Shown here piece after piece: positions 26,207-35,203 of a stretch of DNA of 64,000 nucleotides. How positions within the stretch are numbered: the stretch's first letter is position 1; each line of letters starts with the position of its first letter. Position numbers and translations under genes: made by a program. Location of the stretch: positions 122,899 through 186,898 of the forward strand of contig NZ_LT635835.1 of NCBI RefSeq assembly GCF_900128475.1. The letters run 5' to 3'. The notes beneath the pieces were generated by a model, which was not told where the DNA came from, made no database searches, and saw only the letters and a list, made by a program, of their open reading frames with translations. The stretch is from Mediterranea massiliensis (GTDB lineage Bacteria > Bacteroidota > Bacteroidia > Bacteroidales > Bacteroidaceae).

Positions 26207-26504
26207 GATGGCGGCAACTGTTGGCAGTGTCAATGGCCTTGCGCAGTCGCGCCATTTCGCGCTTGTTGGCCTGCAGGTCTTTTCTTGTTGCATTCAGTTC
26301 TTCTTTTAAGGGTACCACAATATTGCTCACCAAAACGCGAGTGGCATGTTCTGCGTTATCCACACGCACACCCTCTGCGTCGGCTTCGGCTTTCATCGCT
26401 TCCGCTTTCGCTTTCCTCACCGTAGCACGCAGGGAACCGATGGCTGCTGCAGTGCCCACAAGGCCGCCGCTAAGAATAATGTTCATGATCTCGCTAAAGT
26501 CCAT
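26025..26504 (-). CDS. Rz-like inner-membrane spanin candidate
   Basis: 159 residues: an N-terminal hydrophobic helix (IILSGGLVGTAAAIGSL), then a long charged coiled coil (RKAKAEAMKAEADAEG; LKEELNATRKDLQANKREMA), then a low-complexity Gly/Glu/Arg-rich end that overlaps the lipoprotein gene in another frame. This is the usual shape of an i-spanin that joins inner and outer membrane during lysis. It follows the holin gene. Confidence 0.65.
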   Translation of the reverse strand: MDFSEIMNIILSGGLVGTAAAIGSLRATVRKAKAEAMKAEADAEGVRVDNAEHATRVLVSNIVVPLKEELNATRKDLQANKREMARLRKAIDTANSCRHHDDCPVLGGLRKQQEEHDGGEDTDGIGKHRQRERKPTGGTGDGGYTGEFGEAVYTCGQPP

Positions 26505-26532
26505 ACCACCCGTTTTTTAGTCAGTCAACCTT

Positions 26533-26922
26533 TTATTCTGCTTCCTCGCGTTTCTTTCGGAATAGTCCGATAACCCATTGCACCAGTCCCGTGTCGGCTA
26601 CCCCATTGGCTACAAGTGAGGCACCAAAACCATAGAGCAAGGCAATGTCCCAGCTCACATCACTCACAAATCCGGCATCAAGCCACCACAGTAGCATCGC
26701 GCACACCAAGCCCACACACCAGCTCACCAGCTGCGTCACCCAGCCTTTCATGTTGGGGAACAAACCTTTCAACCCTTCAGTAAGCACCACCACACCGCCG
26801 ACGAAACCGGCAAAGGTGCCAATCATTGCGTCATAGTCCGTTGCCGGAACATCGGCCCCTTGGGCCATCACAGCCGATACTGTTCCCAGCATCAGCATCA
26901 TAAACAGCATAATTCGTTTCAT
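26533..26922 (-). CDS. Holin candidate
   Basis: 129 residues with an N-terminal signal-like helix and three further hydrophobic segments (TFAGFVGGVVVLTEGLKGLF; LVSWCVGLVCAMLLWW; IALLYGFGASLVANGVA), ending in the basic, soluble tail FRKKREEAE. It lies between the amidase and the spanins, the position of a holin that opens the inner membrane at lysis. Confidence 0.7.
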   Translation of the reverse strand: MKRIMLFMMLMLGTVSAVMAQGADVPATDYDAMIGTFAGFVGGVVVLTEGLKGLFPNMKGWVTQLVSWCVGLVCAMLLWWLDAGFVSDVSWDIALLYGFGASLVANGVADTGLVQWVIGLFRKKREEAE

Positions 26923-26937
26923 TGATTGCTTCTTTTA

Positions 26938-27402
26938 TTATTGGTTAATACCTATTTCTTTCAGCCATTTCTGTACATCGAAACTGGGGCAGGCTTTGGC
27001 CGCCAGCTCGTTGTGTCCCACAATGCGCACATCCGGGAATCTGCGATGGAAGTCCTTCACATACTTCTCCAGTGCCTTTTTCTGGCAGCCGGTGCGGGTG
27101 TCCTTCGGGGTCTTGCCGTCCTTGGCCACACCGCCGGCATACACAATGTGGCGGCTCACGCTGTTGTACCCCTTGGCTCCGTTGGTCACTTCCCAGGGAT
27201 CCACCTGCGCATCCTCGTTGTTGTTCACCAAGCGTTCCACACCGCCCTGCAGGTGGAACAGGTCGGTGTAGCCCACCTGTTTCCAACCTCTGCCACCCTG
27301 GCTTACGGGCGAAGTGTGCCACTTCCGGATGTCCGCCGATGATACCTCACGCCCCTCCGGGGTTGCCGTACAGTGAATTACCAGATACTTCAATTTTGCC
27401 AT
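26938..27402 (-). CDS. N-acetylmuramoyl-L-alanine amidase endolysin
   Basis: 154 residues of the T7-lysozyme-like amidase family, which cut the bond between muramic acid and the stem peptide. Zinc-ligand and catalytic residues are seen in YLVIHCTATPEG (first His), SRHIVYAGGV (Tyr/His region), TRTGCQKKAL, and IVGHNELAAKACPSFDV (second His and Cys). There is no signal peptide, so release depends on the holin. The gene ends 15 bp before the holin start and follows the capsid gene. Confidence 0.92.
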   Translation of the reverse strand: MAKLKYLVIHCTATPEGREVSSADIRKWHTSPVSQGGRGWKQVGYTDLFHLQGGVERLVNNNEDAQVDPWEVTNGAKGYNSVSRHIVYAGGVAKDGKTPKDTRTGCQKKALEKYVKDFHRRFPDVRIVGHNELAAKACPSFDVQKWLKEIGINQ

Positions 27403-27408
27403 ACCATC

Positions 27409-28608
27409 TTATCCTTTCTGGTTTTGGGTAATGGTAATCTTGGCCGTCTTGCTGCGGTCGGCATTGAGCGTAAGGGTCAGTGTACCGGTTTTCTGACTGC
27501 CACTGTTTGCACCGGCCGAAATCTTCACGCCTTTATCCGTCGCTTCCACCTTGAAGCCGGCAGGGGCACTGCCTATCTCATATTCTCCGCTGGCGGTCAC
27601 GGTCACTTCTTCACTGCCACCGGTTGCCTCAAGGGTCACACTGGCAGGGTCAACTGAAATCTTCTTCTCGCTCGCCTTGAACACGGGGTTGCTTCGCTTG
27701 TCCAGCACCACCACTTCTTCACCGAAGGCAATGTTCGTGTCAGCCTTCATCAGCATCTTGAAGAAGTACAGTTCGCTCGCGTTCGAGATCTTGTCAATCT
27801 GAATCACGTCTTCATCGTCCTGCAGGTTCACAGCCGCAAACAGGTTGCCGCCGGCATCGGGCGAACAGAGGGTGCACACAATCAGATCATCGGGCCAGGC
27901 CGCAAGCGTCTCAATGGTAATGCCCTTGTAGCGACGGGCATTCACATCGGTTTCGCTCGTGTTCTTGGACTCGCGCTGGGTCAGCTCGTCATCATACTTG
28001 TCAAAGTCGTTCACGCTCATCAGAATGCGGAGGTCCGGGTTGTTGCGGATGGCCACGGGAATCTTCGCACGCATGGCTTTCAGTCTGCCCAGCATGGTCG
28101 ATTCTGCGCTGTCCACCACAATCACCTCAGTATCCTTGGCCATCTGGGTCAGGATGCCGTTAAACAAGTGGTCGTCATCATCCCCATATTCACCGTTCAC
28201 ATAGTGGTCACCCAGTTCAAACTGTACCCGCTTGGCCAACTCGGCAAGCAGGGCGTTCTGCGCTTCGGGCGGAAGTTCCGAGAATACCAGGTTGCCCTTC
28301 GGCTGCCATTTGCGCCAGATGTTCTCGAACGTGCGGGGGTTAAACACCGTAAAGGCCATGAAGTCCACCGGGTCAAGACTCTTTTCGTCGTAGTTGAAGT
28401 TGCCCTTCGAATCCTCCACGCCGGGGTTCTCCTTGCGCTTCTGGAGCATCTTGCCGGTCTTCAGGCGCGGCAGGCTGATTTTCTTCTCCACACCGGGAAT
28501 CACCATGATCAGCCCCTTTTCCACAATCTCATTGCTCGTAGCGGCAAGCGTCAGCAACTGTTCCAGTACCTCGCCGCTGTAATTCGTGTTTCTTACAATT
28601 ATTGCCAT
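27409..28608 (-). CDS. Major capsid protein with C-terminal BACON/Ig-like domain
   Basis: 399 residues. Residues 1-315 read as a phage capsid protein, preceded by the protease/scaffold gene and including KMLQKRKENPG, IRNNPDLRILMSVNDFDKYDD and RYKGITIETLAAWPDDLIV. From about residue 317 the sequence turns into a small Ig-like fold (SVDPASVTLEATGGSEEVTV; GFKVEATDKGVKIS; AKITITQNQKG), matching BACON-type domains, which are common in Bacteroidetes proteins and linked to carbohydrate or mucin contact. The fold would decorate the capsid surface. It is downstream of the protease in the leftward late operon. Confidence 0.8.
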   Translation of the reverse strand: MAIIVRNTNYSGEVLEQLLTLAATSNEIVEKGLIMVIPGVEKKISLPRLKTGKMLQKRKENPGVEDSKGNFNYDEKSLDPVDFMAFTVFNPRTFENIWRKWQPKGNLVFSELPPEAQNALLAELAKRVQFELGDHYVNGEYGDDDDHLFNGILTQMAKDTEVIVVDSAESTMLGRLKAMRAKIPVAIRNNPDLRILMSVNDFDKYDDELTQRESKNTSETDVNARRYKGITIETLAAWPDDLIVCTLCSPDAGGNLFAAVNLQDDEDVIQIDKISNASELYFFKMLMKADTNIAFGEEVVVLDKRSNPVFKASEKKISVDPASVTLEATGGSEEVTVTASGEYEIGSAPAGFKVEATDKGVKISAGANSGSQKTGTLTLTLNADRSKTAKITITQNQKG

Positions 28609-28615
28609 AGTTCAA

Positions 28616-29662
28616 TCACTTTTTACGTTTGTCCTTAATTTCTCGCATACGCCTGTTCCAGGGGCTTTCTTCACCATTCGGTTCCAGATGCAGGTCTTCC
28701 ATCACACGGCGCTTTACCGGCAGTTGGGCCAGGGCCTTTTCGCCGTTCTCGCGGTCATTGGCCAAAAGGTTTTCGTAGATGGGGCGGGTAGTCGCATCAA
28801 TGCGACCGTCCTGCTCGGCTGCGTCAAGCAGCTGCTTGCGGGCGGCAAGGTCTTCGGCTTCAGCCTTGTCTTCGTAGGTCTTCACCTTGGCCTTCAGGTC
28901 GGTGTTCTCTTTCGTAAGGATAGGTACCTTGCCTGCCTCTTCCTCCAGTTGGTCCATCAGGCGGAACACATCCGCATCACTCGCGCAGTCCTTGAAGCGC
29001 GGGCGTTTCTTTACGTCTTCCAGATTCATGTCTTCTCTGTTTTTTTGTGGCTCAACGAGCCGGTTATTGAATAAAGTATATATCTGCGCCGGTGTACTGT
29101 CTGCCGGCACGGGGTCTGCATCATAGATGTCGTCTATGAAACCAAGGTCCAGGGCTTCCTTGGCGGTCAGCCAATGGTCCTCGCCGTCAAAATAGGTCTG
29201 TTTCACTTCTTCCTTGCTCATGCCCAGCCGCTCGGCATAGATTTCACTCAAGCTGCCTTCCAGGCTTTCTATCTCTTCCATGCAACGCTGCAGGTCCTGC
29301 TTGTTGCCGTAACACCCGCCGCTCACACTGTGCAGCATCAGACGGGCATATTTGCTCATTTCTACGGGCTTGCCGCAAAGGGCTATCACACTGGCCATGC
29401 TGGCGGCTATGCCATCCACATAAATGCGGATGTCGGCCTGGCTATGGCGCAGGGCGTTGAATATCGCAATGCCGCTGTACACTTCCCCGCCGTTGCTGTT
29501 GATACGCACATGGATGCGTCGGCTCACGCGTTCGGCTTCCATCAGTTCCTGGGCTATGCGCCCGCTTTGCACCTCCGTATAGTCTCCGATGTCCCCGTAC
29601 AGGAATATCGTACTGGTGCCGTCGTCACTCGTTGTAATATTGAAAAATCTGCTCATCGTCAT
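28616..29662 (-). CDS. ClpP-type prohead protease fused to scaffold
   Basis: Residues up to about 185 form a ClpP/S49-like protease: IHVRINSNGGEVYSGIAIFN, catalytic Ser in DGIAASMASVIAL, and catalytic His in LMLHSVSGG. The remaining 160 or so residues are charged and helical (EEEAGKVPILTKENTDLKAK), as in the scaffolding part of Mu-like protease/scaffold proteins. The start MTMSRFFNITT was chosen; the ORF can extend to 29725 without a protein-like beginning. It heads the leftward late operon. Confidence 0.88.
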   Translation of the reverse strand: MTMSRFFNITTSDDGTSTIFLYGDIGDYTEVQSGRIAQELMEAERVSRRIHVRINSNGGEVYSGIAIFNALRHSQADIRIYVDGIAASMASVIALCGKPVEMSKYARLMLHSVSGGCYGNKQDLQRCMEEIESLEGSLSEIYAERLGMSKEEVKQTYFDGEDHWLTAKEALDLGFIDDIYDADPVPADSTPAQIYTLFNNRLVEPQKNREDMNLEDVKKRPRFKDCASDADVFRLMDQLEEEAGKVPILTKENTDLKAKVKTYEDKAEAEDLAARKQLLDAAEQDGRIDATTRPIYENLLANDRENGEKALAQLPVKRRVMEDLHLEPNGEESPWNRRMREIKDKRKK

Positions 29663-29859
29663 GTCTTTACCAGCGGTTTCCCCGCCTTTCGATGGTGCGA
29701 AAATAGAACATTCCCATGGCACCAAGAAACCGCGTCCGCATCATAACGTTTTCTGGCGTTATCATAACGCTGTAACCCGTCATCATGCGTACGCGCTTTT
29801 ACAAACCCCGCTTTTTCATGCAATTTTGTAACGTGATTTACAACTAAAAAGGACGATTT
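29663..29859. promoter_or_regulatory. Divergent late-operon control region
   Basis: About 200 bp separate the leftward and rightward late operons. Two direct TCATAACG copies (29741-29748, 29762-29769) are 21 bp apart. The first, with CGTTAT at 29757-29762, also forms an inverted repeat. A weak -7 match (CAATTTTG) lies near 29821, upstream of the small terminase. Phages of this type usually need an activator for late promoters; the repeats are candidate binding sites. Confidence 0.5.
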
Positions 29860-30303
29860 ATGGCAGATTTGACGAATGCCCAGAAAAAGGAATGGGCAAA
29901 AACTTTGTACCTCAAGGAAAACCTCACACAGCAGGAAATCGCCGACCGGGTGGGCGTGTCACGGGTGTCCGTGTCCAACTGGGTACGGGCCGGGAAGTGG
30001 GAGGAACAGAAGGTGGGGCTTACGCTCACAAGGCAGGAACAGGTGGCTAACCTCTACCGGCAGGTGGCCGAAATAAACAAGGCCATCGCCGAACGGCCCG
30101 AAGGGGAACGGTTCCCCTCATCCAAGGAGGCTGACATCCTCGGGAAACTGTCGGCGGCCATACGCAACATGGAGCAGGAAGTGGGCATTGCCGACATCAT
30201 CAGTGTCCTCACCGGGCTCATCGACTGGGTACGGGCGGCCGACCTCGAAAAGGCAAAGGAAATTACACGCCTGGCCGATGCGTACATTAAAGACAAATTA
30301 TAA
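29860..30303 (+). CDS. Small terminase subunit (DUF1804-like)
   Basis: 147 residues with an N-terminal helix-turn-helix (LTQQEIADRVGVSRVSVSNWVRAGKW) followed by helical oligomerisation segments (TRQEQVANLYRQVAEINKAI; ADIISVLTGLIDWVRAADLE). This is the layout of Mu-like DNA-recognition terminase subunits. It is the first gene of the rightward late operon and lies 11 bp before the large terminase. Confidence 0.85.
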   Translation: MADLTNAQKKEWAKTLYLKENLTQQEIADRVGVSRVSVSNWVRAGKWEEQKVGLTLTRQEQVANLYRQVAEINKAIAERPEGERFPSSKEADILGKLSAAIRNMEQEVGIADIISVLTGLIDWVRAADLEKAKEITRLADAYIKDKL

Positions 30304-30314
30304 AGGGATAGACA

Positions 30315-31847
30315 ATGAAACAGACTGACAGACTCGCTCTCCTCGATTGGGAGAAGTACAAAGAAGACATCGCAAGGGCTACACCGGTCGATAGGAACAT
30401 GACGGCAGCCGAACGGGAAAAACACCGGGAATATCTTGAGAAACATCCCATAGAATGGATCAAGTTCTTTTTTCCGAATTATGTCAAATATGAATTTGCC
30501 GACTTCCAGAAAAAGGCTATCCGGCGGATCATTGCACACGATGAATGGTTTGAGGTGCTTTCTTGGAGCCGTGAGCTGGCCAAATCCACCGTCACCATGT
30601 TCATCGTCATGAATCTCACGCTTACCGGACGCAAAAAGAATGTGATTCTGACCTCCAACAGCAAGGACAATGCGGTGCGCCTGCTCGATCCCTACCGGGC
30701 CAATCTCGAAGCCAACGGACGCATCATGGCATACTACGGCAAACAGGAACTGCCGGGCTCATGGACCGAGGATGAATTCACCACCAAAGGGAAGGTCTCT
30801 TTCCGCGCACTGGGTGCCGGACAATCTCCGCGTGGTTCGCGAAACGAGGCCATACGTCCCGACGTACTGCTGGTCGATGACTTTGATACGGACGAGGATA
30901 CCAAGAACCCGGACATCATCCAGAAGCGCTGGGACTGGTGGGAAAATGCGCTGTATCCCACAAGGTCCATTTCCGAACCTACACTGGTCATCTTCTGCGG
31001 AAACATCATCGCCAAGGACTGCTGCGTGGTGAGGGCGGGCGAAATGGCCGACTCCTGGGACATCGTGAACATCCGCGACAAAAACGGTTTTTCCACATGG
31101 CCGGAAAAGAACTCGGAAGAGGACATCGACCGCACACTGTCCAAAATATCCAAAAAGGCGGCACAGGGAGAATATTTCAACAACCCGATTTCCGTGGGAG
31201 AGGTATTCGAAAACATTGCATACGGCAAGGTTCCGGCACTCTCCAAATTCAAGTTCCTCGTGGTGTATGGCGACCCGGCACCGGGCGAAAGCAAGGGTAA
31301 GAAAGGCAAATCCTTCAAGACGGTTTCGCTCTGTGGCAAATTGGGTGGCAGGCTTTACGTCATCAAGACTTTCCTGGCACAGGCGCTCAATGCGGAGTTC
31401 ATTGACTGGTATGTCCGGATGCTTGAATTTGTCGGGGGCAAGACCAATGTCTATTGCTACATGGAGAACAACAAGCTGCAGGACCCTTTCTTCCAACAGG
31501 TGTTCAAACCGCTGGTGGCAAAAGTACGCCGCGAACAGAAGATTGCGCTGTTCATCCGGGGCGACGAGGAGAAGAAGACGGACAAGGCTACGCGCATCGA
31601 GGCCAACCTTGAACCGCTCAACCGCGAGGGGAACCTCATCCTCAACGAGGCTGAACGGGACAATCCGCACATGAAGGAACTGGAGGATCAATTCAAGTTG
31701 TTCACCCTGACCATGCGCTATCCGGCCGACGGACCGGATGCGGTCGAAGGGGCGAACCGTATCATTGACGAACTGATCAGGCGCATTGAACCGCCCGTAT
31801 TCCGATCACGGAAGGATGTAAGAAAACGGAATAAGAAAAGATTATGA
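30315..31847 (+). CDS. Large terminase subunit
   Basis: 510 residues. The N-terminal ATPase has an atypical Walker A (SWSRELAKST) and Walker B (VLLVDDFD), then the coupling motif LVIFCGNII. The C-terminal nuclease domain begins VVYGDPAPGE (metal-binding Asp). It packages phage DNA into proheads, for a transposable phage from integrated copies with flanking host DNA. It follows the small subunit. Confidence 0.95.
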   Translation: MKQTDRLALLDWEKYKEDIARATPVDRNMTAAEREKHREYLEKHPIEWIKFFFPNYVKYEFADFQKKAIRRIIAHDEWFEVLSWSRELAKSTVTMFIVMNLTLTGRKKNVILTSNSKDNAVRLLDPYRANLEANGRIMAYYGKQELPGSWTEDEFTTKGKVSFRALGAGQSPRGSRNEAIRPDVLLVDDFDTDEDTKNPDIIQKRWDWWENALYPTRSISEPTLVIFCGNIIAKDCCVVRAGEMADSWDIVNIRDKNGFSTWPEKNSEEDIDRTLSKISKKAAQGEYFNNPISVGEVFENIAYGKVPALSKFKFLVVYGDPAPGESKGKKGKSFKTVSLCGKLGGRLYVIKTFLAQALNAEFIDWYVRMLEFVGGKTNVYCYMENNKLQDPFFQQVFKPLVAKVRREQKIALFIRGDEEKKTDKATRIEANLEPLNREGNLILNEAERDNPHMKELEDQFKLFTLTMRYPADGPDAVEGANRIIDELIRRIEPPVFRSRKDVRKRNKKRL

Positions 31848-31868
31848 CAACTCTAAAACAATAGGACT

Positions 31869-32294
31869 ATGAGCAAATTTGTTGAACTTACCGATTACGA
31901 TGCGAGCATCCACCGAGACATCCTCGACGCACTGGTTCGCGAAGACGAAACGGTCATTGAGGTTTGCGAGGACAGGGCCATTGCCGAAATGCGGTGTTAT
32001 CTGGGCAAACGCTACGACTGCAACAAGATTTTTGCAGCCACCGGCGAGAACCGTAACCAGCTCGTGCTGATGATGGTCATCGACATGGCGGTCTATCACA
32101 TCTTCTGCATCCACAACCCGCAGAAACTTTCCCAGGTACGCAAGGATCGTTACGAACGGGCGGTGGAATGGATGAAGGCGGTGGCCGACGAGGACATTTC
32201 AATCGAAGGGGCTCCGCTGCTGCCCGAGGAACAAAGGGCGGGCAGGTCGGATTTCCGCATTCAAAGCAACCGCAAACGAACGAACCACTGGTAA
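31869..32294 (+). CDS. Mu gp36-like protein (DUF1320-like)
   Basis: 141 residues (FVELTDYDASIHRDILDALV; AIAEMRCYLGKRYDCNKIF; MVIDMAVYHIFCIHNP) matching the Mu gp36-type head-tail connector layout: an N-terminal helix pair followed by a conserved MRxYLxxRYD. Adjacent to the portal, as in Mu-like phages. The C-terminal 25 residues are polar and probably disordered. Confidence 0.85.
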   Translation: MSKFVELTDYDASIHRDILDALVREDETVIEVCEDRAIAEMRCYLGKRYDCNKIFAATGENRNQLVLMMVIDMAVYHIFCIHNPQKLSQVRKDRYERAVEWMKAVADEDISIEGAPLLPEEQRAGRSDFRIQSNRKRTNHW

Positions 32295-32306
32295 AAAGCA
32301 AGCATC

Positions 32307-33659
32307 ATGAAAAAGAAAAACAGAAAAAACAACAAAGCCGGCATCATCACCGTAGGGGGAAACTTCACGTTGCCGGGACAAAAGAGACCGAATGTGATTG
32401 TGCTCACACAGCCCAAACGCTTCGGGCTGGACATTTCCGACTACATGGCAGCCGTAAGGGTGGCCGAGAATGTCGATTTCTCGCGACGTTACAAACTTTA
32501 TGACCTCTACGAGGACATTCTGATGGATACCCACCTTTCCTGTGTGCTCGAAAAGCGAAAGAATGCCGTGCTGTGCTCCAACATGGAATTCCGGGTGGAC
32601 GGGAAGCCCGACGATAAAATCAACGAACAGATACAGTCGCCCTGGTTCAACCGGCTGGTGGGTGACATCCTTGATGCGAAATTCTGGGGCTTCTCGCTCT
32701 GCCAGTTCTACAAGCTGCAGGAGTGGGTGGATTATGACCTGGTACCACGCAAGCATGTGGATCCGGTCAGGGAACTCATCCTGCGCCACCAGACGGACAT
32801 TACCGGCCATTCCTGGAATGAATATACCGACCTGCTGTTTGTGGGTTCACCGTCCGATTTGGGGCTGTTGGCCAAGGCTGCACCTTGGGTCATCTACAAA
32901 CGTAACACTACGGGCGACTGGGCACAGTTCTCCGAGGTATTCGGCATGCCTATCCAGGAATATATCTATGATTCCGACGACGACGAGTCACGCCAGCGGG
33001 CCATGGAGGATGCGGCCAATGCCGGAAGTCTGGCGCAGTTCTTCCATGCCAAGGACACGGAACTCAAACTCACGGAAGCCGGAAACAAAACAGGGTCTGC
33101 CGATGTCTATGAACGCCTCTGCGAGCGGTGCAACAACGAAATTTCCAAACTGATACTGGGCAATACGCTGACCACCGAATCGTCCGAAAAAGGCACGCAG
33201 GCTTTGGGTACGGTTCATAAGAAAGTAGAGGACAAGGTACTGGAGGCCGACCGGAAGTACGTGCTCAACGTGCTGAATTACGACATGACGGACATTCTGC
33301 TGCGCATGGGCATCAACACCGAAGGGGGTACGTTCTGTTTCCCCGAACCGAAGGAAACGGATGCCGGTACCAAAATATCCATCCTCACGCAGCTGAAGAA
33401 GAACTTCAACATCCCCATCGACGACGACTATCTCTATGAGGAATTCGGTATCGACAAACCGGCCAATTACGAGCAGCTGAAGGCGGAACAAAAGACGGCT
33501 GAACAAGCCGACCAGATTCCAAGCCCGAAGAAGGAGCCGGAGCCAGCGAATAAGGGACGGGATGATGAACCGACACCGAAACAGAAAAGAAACTTCCGGA
33601 ACTGGCTCAAAGGTTTTTTCGTGAAAGCCCCGGCAGACGGGGCAGCTTTAGACTGGTAG
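32307..33659 (+). CDS. Portal protein (Mu gp29-like, DUF935)
   Basis: 450 residues with the portal-type core: DISDYMAAVRVAENVDFSRR, VLEKRKNAVLCSNMEFRVDG, WFNRLVGDILDAKFWGFSLC, and STEGGTFCFPEP-type end elements. It forms the dodecameric gate for DNA at the capsid vertex. The last 70 residues (KAEQKTAEQADQIPSPKKEPEP) are Pro/Lys/Glu-rich and disordered. It lies between gp36-like and MuF, the usual order. Confidence 0.92.
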   Translation: MKKKNRKNNKAGIITVGGNFTLPGQKRPNVIVLTQPKRFGLDISDYMAAVRVAENVDFSRRYKLYDLYEDILMDTHLSCVLEKRKNAVLCSNMEFRVDGKPDDKINEQIQSPWFNRLVGDILDAKFWGFSLCQFYKLQEWVDYDLVPRKHVDPVRELILRHQTDITGHSWNEYTDLLFVGSPSDLGLLAKAAPWVIYKRNTTGDWAQFSEVFGMPIQEYIYDSDDDESRQRAMEDAANAGSLAQFFHAKDTELKLTEAGNKTGSADVYERLCERCNNEISKLILGNTLTTESSEKGTQALGTVHKKVEDKVLEADRKYVLNVLNYDMTDILLRMGINTEGGTFCFPEPKETDAGTKISILTQLKKNFNIPIDDDYLYEEFGIDKPANYEQLKAEQKTAEQADQIPSPKKEPEPANKGRDDEPTPKQKRNFRNWLKGFFVKAPADGAALDW

Positions 33660-33697
33660 TCGACAGACTGTATGCGGCTGATAATGGCAGCATCTCC

Positions 33698-35203
33698 ATG
33701 GAGTTTGACTTCTCCGAAGAGGTGCTGCGGCGTGCCTTGCTGAACATATACAGCAGGGACTTTCATCCGGCAACCGAAATCGAAATCAACCTGTTCAATG
33801 AAATATGGGCAAAGATGGACAAGGCGGCAAAGGAAGGGTTCAGCAAATCCAAGGCCATTACTCCGGACGAGGATTTCAGAAATGCCATACTCCGGAACAA
33901 TGCCGTATTCTCGGCATTCAAGGTACATCGTATGCAGAATGACATGGCACGACTTTTATTGGATTCAAACGGCATTTTAAAACCGTTCGACAAATGGGTA
34001 CAGGAAGTCTTGCCCATTGCTTCCCATCAGGTTCGTCACTGGCTGCGGACGGAGTATGATACGGCGGTCATCCGGGCGCATCAGGCGGCTGACTGGCAAC
34101 AGTTCCTGCGCGAACGCGATATTCTGCCCAACCTCAAATGGCTACCGTCCACCTCCATTCATCCGGGGGCTGACCACCGCCCGTTCTGGAATACCATCCG
34201 GCCGATTGATGACACGTTCTGGAACATCCACCGACCGGGCGACCGGTGGAACTGCAAGTGCGACCTCACTGCCACCGACGAGGAGCCGACACCACTTCCG
34301 GACGAAGACGACAAGAACAAGCCCCAGCCCGGACTGGATAACAATCCGGGAACGGACGGCAAACTGTTTTCCGACAATCATCCATATCAGGCAGAAGCCC
34401 ACAAGGGTGCCCAAAAAGCGGTGGATAAACTTATGGCCCGTATTGACGAGATGATTGCGGAAATGCCGGACTACCTTACCGGGGAGGAAAAAATGGCCAT
34501 TGCCCGGAACAACCTCGAAATGGAAAAGGCTCTTAAAATCAAAAAAGGAAAACCTATGGATGTGGATAAGGCGGACAAACAGAATGCAAATCCCAAACAT
34601 GTGGAAGAGTATATTTTGGATTCCAAAGGAATATACCGCGATAAAAGGGGAAACAGATACCGGAAGAACAGCGATTACGATAAAAAACGGGATACTCCAT
34701 ACAGTATCAACTGCCAGACTTGCGCACCGGCATACGCTTTACGATTACGTGGATGGGATATTACCGCCAAAGGCAATGTCGCAGGGTCTAAACTTGAATA
34801 TCTGAGTAATGGACGTGCTTTTGAAGTCTGGAAAAACACCGACGGTACTCCGGCGCAACATATAAGTATAAACAGCTGGCTTGCGCACAAAGGATACCTG
34901 AAAATGACCCCTAAAAGGTACATGGAGTATTTCAATGAGGTATGTAAGGAAGAAGGCGTGTATGAATTGTGCATCGGCTGGAAAAGTGGAGGAGGTCATG
35001 CTACAATCCTGCAACGGTTTGCGGATGGTGAACTAAGGTATATCGAACCCCAAAGCGATAATTCTGCCGGTTCAGGAATGGAATGGAAAGACGTAAAATA
35101 TTTATGTGAAATAGGAGCTGCGACTTCCCACAACTGCAGGGGAGTCCTGAGAATTGACAATAAGCTATTCGATGTCTCCTTCCTCGATATTTTCGATACA
35201 TGA
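33698..35203 (+). CDS. MuF head protein fused to a papain-like toxin domain
   Basis: 501 residues. Residues about 60-200 are the MuF head-morphogenesis domain (WVQEVLPIASHQVRHWLR; HPGADHRPFWNTIRPIDD; GDRWNCKCDLT). A linker (about 205-310) leads to a C-terminal domain with INCQTCAPAYALRLRGWDIT (Cys339 or Cys342), GGGHATIL (His434) and YIEPQSDN (Gln452, Asp454). This pattern of a cysteine, histidine and polar acidic residue resembles papain-fold phage/polymorphic toxin domains. The domain's AT-richer codons contrast with the MuF part, suggesting domain exchange. A convergent small gene follows, overlapping by 39 bp, and may encode immunity. Activity is inferred. Confidence 0.82.
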   Translation: MEFDFSEEVLRRALLNIYSRDFHPATEIEINLFNEIWAKMDKAAKEGFSKSKAITPDEDFRNAILRNNAVFSAFKVHRMQNDMARLLLDSNGILKPFDKWVQEVLPIASHQVRHWLRTEYDTAVIRAHQAADWQQFLRERDILPNLKWLPSTSIHPGADHRPFWNTIRPIDDTFWNIHRPGDRWNCKCDLTATDEEPTPLPDEDDKNKPQPGLDNNPGTDGKLFSDNHPYQAEAHKGAQKAVDKLMARIDEMIAEMPDYLTGEEKMAIARNNLEMEKALKIKKGKPMDVDKADKQNANPKHVEEYILDSKGIYRDKRGNRYRKNSDYDKKRDTPYSINCQTCAPAYALRLRGWDITAKGNVAGSKLEYLSNGRAFEVWKNTDGTPAQHISINSWLAHKGYLKMTPKRYMEYFNEVCKEEGVYELCIGWKSGGGHATILQRFADGELRYIEPQSDNSAGSGMEWKDVKYLCEIGAATSHNCRGVLRIDNKLFDVSFLDIFDT

